Shown here piece after piece: positions 56,537 to 64,000 of a stretch of DNA of 64,000 bases (position 1 is its first letter; each line of letters begins with the position of its first letter). The stretch is from Periplaneta americana (lineage: Eukaryota; Arthropoda; Insecta; Blattodea; Blattidae), in NCBI RefSeq assembly GCF_040183065.1, contig NC_091124.1:61698501-61762500 (forward strand), given 5' to 3'. The translations under genes and the position numbers were made by a program. Below the pieces are notes generated by a model. The model searched no databases, was not told the DNA's origin, and worked only from the letters and a program-made list of their open reading frames with translations.

Positions 56537-57983
56537 TGGTAATCCTGTATCTTAGTGTCCCAAATTATCTTACACACCATGACAGTCAAAAAAAGAATAT
56601 GTGATCCAAGAAGCACTGCCGCTATAGCCAACTATAGTATTCAGTTGATGAAAATGGCACGTAGGCCTAGAACTAATACGTTTATCGCAGAAGACGAAGA
56701 GTTATTGGATGCTGCTGCAATTTTACAAGAGAAATAGCGTTTGTCGACTCTTGGGCCAGAGTTTCAAGATGTGGAATTCAGTATGAGATGGTTGGCCGAT
56801 AGGCGTCTGATAAGAAATAGAGTGCAGTGTTCTATTTGTGACCGACATTGCACTCTTGTTAATTACGAGAAAGGGATAGATGGTAAGAGATGGAGCTGTA
56901 GGTTATGTGGCACAAAGAAAAGTATCCGAGAAGGGTCATTCTTTTTTCGTAGTCACATGTCATTGAAACAGATTCTTTTCATCGTGTATTGTTGGGCATA
57001 CGATATGCCACAGACTTATGTGAAGCACGAGGCAGAAGTAAATGAGGAACATACAATTGTGGACTGGTACAATTTCTGCAGAGAAGAGTGTGAGCGGTCA
57101 CTGGAGAGAAACCTGAAAGAGGTGGGTGGTTTTTTCGTAGTCACATGTCATTGAAACAGATTCTTTTCATCATATATTGTTGGGCATACGATATGCCACA
57201 GACTTATGCAAAGCATGAGGCAGAAGTAAACCAGGACCATACAATTGTGGACTGGTACAATTTCTGCAGAGAAGAGTGTGAGCGATCACTGGAGAGAAAC
57301 CCAAAAGAGGTGGGTGGTTTCGACGAGGATGGCAATCAAATCGTTGTTGAAATCGATGAAGCAAATACTTCCACCGAAAATACCACAGAGGACAATGGAG
57401 AGAAGGCCACTGGGTCTTTGGGGGAATTGAGAGGGTTAGTGGCAAGCGTTTCTTAGTTGAAGTGGAGAATAGAAATGTTGCTACCTTGAAAGACATTATA
57501 CAGTAGTTTATTCTCCCAGGTACACATATAATTTCAGACAGATGGAGAGCATACAGAAACTTGGATGTCACTGGAGGAGGAATAATGTCACTGGAGGAGC
57601 AATATATACGCACTCTGTCATAATCCACGAACACAACTTCATTGATCGTGATGACGCTGAAGTTCACACCCAAAAAGTCGAGAATATGTGGATGAGGGCA
57701 AAATGCAAGCTGAAACAGCAGTTTGGGACATCTTCTGAAATATTCCCGTCATACCTGCATGAATTTATATACCAGAACTCTGTAGAAAGACAAAATGTAT
57801 CTGAGCAGATTCTGGTGACATTGATACAGAATTATCATATGTAAATATATGTTCATACATGTTTTGTAAACACTTTCTTAATTTGCGAATAAAATAATTT
57901 GTTCCCACATAGTTGGCAGTGGTAGTGTGTTCCTAGATGATATGCCGCCTAGATAATTTGGGATGTTAAAATGCAGGATTACC
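56537..57983 (+). mobile_element. Merlin (IS1016-like) DNA transposon
   Basis: 33-bp inverted ends lie at 56538-56570 (GGTAATCCTG...CCCAAATTATCT) and 57951-57983, identical at 28 of 33 positions. The exact 8-bp target duplication TTACAAGA is at 56529-56536 and 57984-57991. The 1447-bp element holds one transposase on the plus strand. It interrupts a BEL/Pao remnant, so it inserted later. Confidence 0.92.
56741..57844 (+). pseudogene. Merlin transposase with internal tandem duplication
   Basis: The N-terminal part has a zinc-binding pattern CSICDRHC then CRLCGTKKSIREGSFFF. The conserved segment MSLKQILFIVYCWAYDMPQ, then HTIVDWYNFCREECERSL, is present twice because of a 188-bp tandem duplication (56942-57129 and 57130-57317); 188 is not a multiple of 3, so the copies lie in different frames. 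Then IVVEIDE carries the first catalytic Asp. After a frameshift, IISDRWRAYRNL carries the second, and TQKVENMWMRAKCKLKQQF (57542-57844 frame) carries the catalytic Glu, completing the DDE triad. The duplication and later frameshifts inactivate it. Related bacterial proteins are ISXO2/IS1016-type transposases. Confidence 0.88.
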
Positions 57984-58500
57984 TTACAAGACTATAAGAC
58001 TAACGAGTATCTCACACATCATGGCACAGAGTGGAAGTTAATAGCAACACGAGCAGCTTGGTGGGGAGGATGATGGAACAGATGATAGATTCCACCAAAA
58101 GATGCCTTAGGAAAGTACTAGAACGTACACAAACTGATGAAAAAGAACTAAATACAATTTTGATTAGAACTGAAACTGTTTTTAATTCTCGACCAATCAT
58201 ACAAAATGGTGAAAGATTAACAACCATCCCACATGGCTCTGAACCATCTATGAATTCAGACATACAAAGAATTTAGAATAAAACAAAAGATCACAGAATA
58301 CTTTTGGCAAAGATGGATGAATGACTATCTTCTCCAACTTCGTACCTATCATGAAGTAAAACACCCCAAGACTCAAGGTAGGATATGTAGTTCTCCATGA
58401 GGACATCTGGCCATGAATGATGTGGAAAAGAGCAAGAGTTGAAGAGACGACAGGGCAAGATTTAACAGGCGACACCATCTGTTCTCTATTTTATGATTTA
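57984..58500 (+). pseudogene. BEL/Pao integrase C-terminal remnant
   Basis: After the Merlin target duplication the readings are EYLTHHGTEWKLIATRAAWW then GG, a stop, and WNRMIDSTKRCLRKVLERTQ, then TETVFNSRPIIQNGERLTTI. These are the BEL integrase segment around the W-W-G-G-x-W motif and the N-S-R-P motif, followed by a C-terminal domain with VGYVVLHEDIWP. Reverse transcriptase and the integrase catalytic core are missing. AATAAAG near 58525 could belong to the 3' LTR, whose borders I could not set. Confidence 0.75.
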
Positions 58501-58574
58501 ATAATATTGTATTTGTTTTGATTAATAAAGTTGGCAGTATGTTAGAGTGGAACTAGTCAGAGTAAATGGTTTGT

Positions 58575-58805
58575 TACTTCCTCACAAAGCTCTGGGTTCT
58601 GGGGTTCGGGCTCGTCAGTAGATGATGGGACCTTAACTGCAGAGCCCTCGAAGTAGGGCCCATCTGTTAGCATCGGATTCACGAATGCCACGGAGGCCAT
58701 CCATCAGGCATAGATAATCATAGTATATAGCGTGTACAATGGGCCTAAACTATCTACATGCAAGAATCCATTCCGGATCCAGCCCTTGTGAAATCAATCA
58801 AGTGG
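58575..58805 (+). repeat. Dispersed repeat family R1, copy c
   Basis: The part with GGATTCACGAATGCC, ATAGCGTGTACAATGGG and the following 60 bp matches 7055-7195. The region before it (TTCTGGGGTTCGGGCTCG) is more diverged. Confidence 0.55.
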
Positions 58806-58894
58806 ACAGATAGGCGAAATACAGCGTGTCCATGTGAAGTAAGCATGGTATCTATTTTATACAACTTCTGAACTGGATTATTTGCAAGAACTAG

Positions 58895-59220
58895 ATTGTA
58901 AGGTGCCGCCACTGTAGTCTGGATTTATTATCTTGTGGTCCCGGGTTAGATTCCGTGTATCCCTGATTTATAACTTGTGTTGGGCAAGCCAGTGGTCCAG
59001 GCAACACAGGGGTTTTCTCCAGAATCTCTGGTTCCCCTGTGGCATCCCAACAAATCTCCATAATCATCTCATTTCATCTCATCATGGGTGTAGCGTAGAC
59101 CAGCCTTCTCAACCTAATATGGCACATCCTGGGCAACAACTCTGTCGGTAAATTGGTCTACATACTGTCTTCATATGGTGAATGACGTAAGTTAAGTACC
59201 CGCCATTAGTTAAAAAAAAA
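58895..59220 (+). mobile_element. SINE, family S3, copy 2
   Basis: It carries a box B-like GGGTTAGATTCC at 58943-58954, then GTGTATCCCTGATTTATAAC, GGCATCCCAACAAATCTCC and CTCTGTCGGTAAATTGGTC, and ends TTAGTTAAAAAAAAA. It is a longer copy of the family at 14640-14900. Confidence 0.82.
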
Positions 59221-59242
59221 ATTATAAAGATCTTTCTTACAC

Positions 59243-59940
59243 ATGGATAAATCTGACAGAAGCATCATATTTATGACAGCAGCTGTTATATCAATACTAT
59301 TAATAATTGGAAATGTGCAGCTAAACCCGGGACCTAGCAATAGAGAAGAAACGGAATATGGATAAACTACATGAAGGAAACGAGGGAAGATAGACAAAAG
59401 GCAAGTGTTCTCCTAAATAAAGTTTCTAATGACATAGAGGAATTAGTCAATAGATATATGGATATGGAAAATAAGATAAAAGAGGTTATTCATGAGCAGG
59501 CTATGCTAAAATCAATGGTTAAAAAATGGGAAACTGATAGTAGGCTCAATAACATGGCAATTTACAAGGCTGAAGAGGACACTAAGGAAACAGGAATTGA
59601 CACATGTTTACTAGTGCTACAATTACTAACTAAATATTTCAAACTAAACGTGGACATAAGTGCAATAAACAATGCATACAGAGTCGGGAATGGAAAGAAT
59701 AGATCAATACTAGTTAAATTCAACTGTTATTTCATTAAGGAACATATAATTGCAAATAGGAGGCAACTTATAGCCACAAATATCTATGTAAAGAATGATT
59801 TCGAAAAGAAAAGAAAAAAATTAATTCCACTGTTAAAAGGAACTCGAAGCAAAGGATTTAAAGCAAACTTAATTAAAGACAAAATCTAGATCAATGGAAA
59901 GATAATTGGTTCAGATACCTTGAATAATCATAACATCTAA
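59243..59940 (+). pseudogene. LINE ORF1 with N-terminal 2A-like motif
   Basis: The ATG at 59243 opens a 43-codon frame with a hydrophobic run and LLIIGNVQLNPGPS; the segment at 59309-59335 (GNVQLNPGP) fits the 2A ribosome-skipping pattern G-D-V-E-x-N-P-G-P except for Asn and Gln at the D and E positions. A frame change then leads to a 172-residue frame (59371-59889). It has a helical, charged start (NKVSNDIEELVNRYMDMENK) and an RRM-like part with NNMAIYKAEEDTKETGID, AYRVGNGKNRSILVKF and ATNIYVKNDFEKKRKKLIP. This is the layout of ORF1 proteins of several non-LTR retrotransposons, which bind RNA. The stop at 59887-59889 is early: the same frame continues as INGKIIGSDTLNN. No ORF2 follows. Confidence 0.72.
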
Positions 59941-59944
59941 TCTA

Positions 59945-60480
59945 CACATGGATACGTCGCAGTGTACATTTCTTTTTCTGCAGCCATGTTATGATATCCC
60001 ATTTCACAGCACACTGTGATGGAATCTTGTCAATTTGCATACTGTGATGTGGGGCATTATCATACTTACTACAGCTTAGAAAGGAAGATCTGATATTAGT
60101 TTTTCCTTAACCCACTTCTCGAAATTGACATGGATCATTTGACCATGGTAGTCACCAATATAATGTACCTGCCTTATAGATCAACTCGGCATTTTGTATG
60201 TAACTATTGCTACTGCCCGCAAAAGTGATTATTAATCTGTTTCTGACATTCATGTTCAAATGAATACTGATATCACCACCTTCTTACTGACATTTTCTAT
60301 AAGTCAAATTACTGTCAACCTAACTTTTGTCTAAGTAATCCAGCTCATAACAAAATTCCTTATTGCCAAATTTATACTAAATATTTGTGTCGCCAACTCA
60401 AAATAACAAATCTCTCTAGTAACAATGTCCGTTGACTTCGACACTTATTCCATTTAAATACCATCTCTACATCAGAGTTT
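59945..60480 (-). pseudogene. Tc1/mariner-IS630-type transposase fossil
   Basis: On the minus strand there is a decayed first catalytic segment near 60310-60345 (YLD then VDSNLTYRKC), then LIITFAGSSNSYIQNAELIY, then HVNFEKWVKEKLISDLP and YDNAPHHSMQIDKIP with the second catalytic Asp, and WDIITWLQKKK. Several frameshifts and stops occur. It belongs to the same broad family as 46685-47110 but is not a close copy. No ends were identified. Confidence 0.65.
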
Positions 60481-61479
60481 GTAGAGATGACCTATCCCAT
60501 GGAAAGTGTATTTTCTGTTGATTAATAAGCAACAGTTTCGGCATGGTTGGAAAGTTCTTCTCTTCTAAGTGGATGATGTATATATTCCTGCGAATGACGC
60601 ATTGATGAAAGTCATTTACTTGCATCGTCATATGATATTCTTTTCTTCCTTTCCAGGAATTGGCAGTCATTAGGAAAACTTGCTTCCCGTAATTTATACC
60701 CCAGTTAATTGGATTCAAAATCTACTCCTCCCTTCTTCGGCTCTCAGAATTGTAGAGCTGCTGGCCAGACAGTAACTGTACTTATTAAATTAGTTTACAG
60801 TGACTGAAAAGGGCTAGGCTATGATTACGTTTTCACAAGACTGTATTTATGCATAAAACATCATTAGGGCGAATACAATATTCAATTGTTTTATTCCACC
60901 TGCTAACATTGCCAAAAACAATAATCCCTGCTGCACTGTCTAATTACAAATCACGTAACATCTTCTCAATAAAATATAGCTGACTACAAACTTCACTTAC
61001 GCGAAATAACTAAAAGTTTAAAATATTATAACATAAATATTTATAATATAAATACAATAGTTCGAAATATACACTTGTTCTTAAAAAACTCCTGTTACCT
61101 AATGACTTAAGTTAACAGAAAAAGTCTTCAAGAATACTAAATTTACCTTCTTCCACTTATAGTGTCTCACATACAACTTCACAGCCACATTTTTGTTATC
61201 TAAATATACATGATCAGTTCAAGTCACGGAAATCCTCCTTATGTTCATGAGTATTTGGCACCAAAACAAATGACGATATACCTAAAAAAAAAAAAAGAAA
61301 GAAATTAGACTTAGGTCTTTCAGATAAGAGGGGAAGAGAAAGAAGGAAAGGTTCACATTAAAATGTATACTATGCTAGTAAGTGAAGCGAAATAATGAGT
61401 AGCTACCTAATGAACATTGCAGACAGTATCTTGCAACAGTAAACTAACAAATGATTAATATATTCAAGAGCATGTGTTT
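60481..61479. other. Anonymous DNA
   Basis: A minus-strand frame at 60467-60718 (83 residues) has no recognisable domain, though it could be an N-terminal piece of the neighbouring fossil. An A-rich run is at 61287-61305. Nothing else was identified. Confidence 0.35.
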
Positions 61480-61585
61480 TTCTGGATATGGAGACTAAGA
61501 GGAAGGCAGAAAATAAGAAAGACTGGAGAATGTTGGATTTGCAGTGAAAGACCTGCCCTTGGGCAGAACACTACGAATGAATGAC
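61480..61585 (+). repeat. LINE 3' end, same family as 42385-43091
   Basis: GGAGACTAAGAGGAAGGCAG, GGAGAATGTTGGATTTGCAG and CTTGGGCAGAACACTACGAA match the reverse complement of 42410-42500. The GAAT tail is only two units long. Confidence 0.75.
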
Positions 61586-62613
61586 ATAGAATTTAACATC
61601 GCCATAAGAAACTGATGTATAAAAACAATGAAGAAATAACAATCAGTGAGTCACACACAGTAGACCTATATTAACAATGCCCACAGTTTTGACGTATAAG
61701 ACATACTCAGTGACAAAGTTGTGGACACTGTTTACAGTAATATACACTGTTAATAAAATTTGCTATTTTATATAATGCTTTGATTGACATATATTGTATC
61801 AGCTTTTCGATTATGTTGTCACACTTCCTCTAAGTCTCACCTAACTAACCGGTAGCATGAGTCTTATGAGAGCATTTAGATAAATGTGCACACGAGGCAG
61901 TGATAATAGGTATTCTGGCTTACACTACTATGATTGTGCAGCAGGAGTGATTTCTCCGGGCATGCTATGCTTGCCACGCAAGCCCAATATTTTCGTAGGA
62001 TGTGTATTTCTCAAAATGGGATTACGTACATTAAAATTTCTTTTGATTTTTGGAATACTGTATAGGCGTATTACCATCCGCAGGTTTGTACACTGCAAGT
62101 ATCGCAACGCTTGCTCGTTTCTCAGAGGTACAGGAAAGATGTAGAAATAGCGAGAACATGATGCGCGCGCAACTGCCTTCCTCCTTAGTCCGTCCTAGGC
62201 GCACGCGCACATGCTTCTGTTGTTTTATTTGAAGCTCTGGTCCGAGAGCTACACCAACGACTATTTAACGTTACACAGAGCAGTATTGACAGCAGGAATG
62301 TGCTGTGATTTGCGAGTGCAATGTAATTGTATGAGCGGAATGCATGTGTTAGCTGCTGCATGTATTATTAATTCTTAAACATTAATTTGAAGTATTGCAA
62401 TGAGTTCGGAATTGTGTTATTGAAACCTTATTATTAAATCCATTTTCCTGAAGGACTATTCAAGCGAAGACAGACATAGAGAATATGTGCGCTCATTCAG
62501 TGCAGCTCAATACAACAATATGCATTGATTGGCAGGGTCGAAAAAACTAAATAAACTGTTTTGTTGGCCATGTTTGTTATATTATATCGAACTTCTACAT
62601 CTGATAAACGAAT
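61586..62613. other. Anonymous DNA with a CpG-richer patch
   Basis: The stretch 62085-62250 is relatively rich in CG dinucleotides, including GATGCGCGCGCAACTG and GGCGCACGCGCACATG, unlike its surroundings. A promoter or a repeat is possible, but no TATA box, exon or partner copy was recognised. Confidence 0.35.
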
Positions 62614-62760
62614 AGAATCAAATACCTTATATGATTTATAACCCAAAAATAAAGGAGTATTAGTTATACCATAAGTAGAAATATAAGGCATAAATCATAT
62701 AGAGCCTATAAATCTAGAATGACTCATAATGATTTCATAATTATAAAATAAATTATTTAT
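62614..62760 (-). pseudogene. Nuclear copy of mitochondrial ND5 (NUMT)
   Basis: The minus-strand sequence, read with the invertebrate mitochondrial code, gives FMGSMWFMPYISTYG then TPLFLGYKSYKVFDS, which resembles the C-terminal region of insect NADH dehydrogenase subunit 5 (complex I, inner mitochondrial membrane). The Trp is encoded by TGA at 62697-62695 and Met by ATA, both of which are mitochondrial usage. In the nucleus the TGA is a stop, so it is not a gene. The match ends abruptly after FDS. Confidence 0.6.
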
Positions 62761-64000
62761 GTGGAACTGATTATTTTTATTAATTATGAATTATTATATC
62801 CTCCCATCTTCCCCTATGAATAAAAGAGCAAGCCTAACTTTCGTGGACTAGCATTCGCCCCTGTTGTGCAGCAGTTTCTTGCATGCAACAACACAATAGT
62901 GGTCCCCAAGAACTCTATTTGCCAAACGGATAATCTCCTAGTCATTATTACAATTTACCTGTCAAACATTTTAAAACAATATTTTATAATTGGTTATCTA
63001 AAAATCCTCTTTATCCTGTTGGAGAGCTTCTAAACACAAATTCGAGTGAATTAATTAGTTTCTTAATTAATAAATTTAGTTATATTTTGTTAGTTTTCAT
63101 TGTAGCTTGTTCTTTATTTCTTTAATGTACTGGTATCCTATGTATGATTATATTGACAAAGCCTGTTTCTATGCTTAATGGACTAATAAATTGAACTGAA
63201 TTGCGCCACTTGTAATTTCTTCTTTCTCTCCAAACTGAAAAGTAAGATAAAATGGTGGATATTTGACTTCAAGGTGGAGGTTCAGGAAAAATTTCAAACA
63301 ATGGAAACACCATTATAAACAAAAGAATTATAACAATTCTTCCAGCAGAAATAAATATGCACGATCGGTGCATCAACTCCTAAGAGAACAAATATGAAAG
63401 TGGCAGAAGTAATCAAAATCTCAGGTAGGTAGGTAATTTAATTTTTATGGAAAGAATCTGGAAACCTTTGTGTAAAAACTTGTGCATGCCTGAGTGTATG
63501 TATGTAGTGTATGTGTGTGTACATACATTTAACATTATATATGTCAGGATAAGGTATCTTCACATCTGTAACCTATTGTTATATTAGAAAGATTCTGCAG
63601 GTATTACAAAATTTGCATACAGTATCGAAAAGATAGTACCATTGCAAGCAAGAATACCTATTTTCCTTGCAAAGAGAACATGGTTGTGAAGAGTAGCTTG
63701 AATTTTGAAGTTGATCACTAGAAAATCGACCCAGTTTATTAATTTAAATTATTTTATTAGCAATAACTGGGAATATAATTAGTCAATTAATTTTTAAAAG
63801 TAGCTACTTAGTCATTGAACTTCGATTCAACTCGAAAATCGCGCAGATCCCATATCACTACTGGTGAATTCCAACTCACAACAACAATGAATTTGAATAC
63901 AATTATTCAATGCTTATTTCTTTGTAATTGAAGTTTATTGTAGTCATATTTTAATACAATTATTCAATAACTTATAATTCTGAAGTGTCACAAAATAAAA
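62761..64000. other. Anonymous DNA to the window end
   Basis: GGACTAATAAATTGAACTGA near 63179-63198 looks like the 3' end of a LINE with a TTGAACTGAA tail, but no coding part is attached. A GT/GTAT-rich tract is at 63495-63530. No gene was recognised. Confidence 0.35.

Noticed and set aside
1-64000. CRISPR arrays, bacterial operons or phage-like clusters
   Set aside because: No spaced direct repeats of CRISPR type and no prokaryotic gene organisation are present; the only regular array is the 124-bp satellite.

Overview
This window is animal nuclear DNA, most likely from an insect, and probably a cockroach or termite (Blattodea). It is AT-rich, has widely spaced exons with GT-AG borders, and contains no operons or bacterial ribosome binding sites. 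The insect assignment is an inference. It rests on tRNA-derived SINEs of a type I associate with Blattodea, a mitochondrial ND5-like fragment that reads through a TGA codon as Trp, and the mix of mariner, hAT, piggyBac, Merlin, BEL/Pao and I-like LINE elements. Nearly everything recognisable is mobile DNA, often nested.

Host genes. A single exon of a biliverdin/flavin reductase (BLVRB-like, +) lies at 2425-2581. Three exons of an NAA80-type N-terminal acetyltransferase (+) lie at 7731-7855, 9071-9146 and 14064-14340; their splice phases agree, and the last carries the proline-rich tail, the stop codon and a nearby poly(A) signal. The first NAA80 exon(s) and the other BLVRB exons were not found. 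A possible orphan exon (-) with good splice borders is at 43404-43567.

Region by region. 0-2.3 kb: a dead mariner with perfect 28-bp inverted repeats. 2.4-14.4 kb: the host exons, with introns holding SINEs, microsatellites, a dispersed repeat and a CGGBP1-like hAT element. 14.6-23.8 kb: SINEs, a foldback-like element, a hAT fragment, two 5'-truncated LINEs with target-site duplications, and a mariner split by an LTR. 23.8-28 kb: a full-length but inactivated I-like LINE (-) with a 15-bp target-site duplication. 28.9-33 kb: a ZMYM1-like hAT element with a nested SINE, a small MITE, and a retroelement tail with a possible restriction-like endonuclease. 33-37 kb: inverted repeat arms and a SINE in otherwise anonymous DNA. 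37-40.8 kb: a 31-copy array of 124-bp units. 40.8-49.8 kb: hAT and PIF/Harbinger-type nonautonomous elements, LINE fragments, a gypsy gag remnant and a Tc1/IS630-like fossil. 49.8-60.5 kb: a ZBED-like hAT remnant, a piggyBac ORF of 354 codons, a deletion-derived mini-mariner with an open frame, a BEL/Pao remnant split by a Merlin transposon, SINEs, and a LINE ORF1 preceded by a 2A-like motif. 60.5-64 kb: mostly anonymous, with the mitochondrial-like insert near 62.7 kb.

The genes do not form a pathway. The two host genes are independent housekeeping enzymes. The rest records repeated insertion, deletion and nesting. Family names come from motif recognition by eye, without database searches, so clade-level names are provisional.
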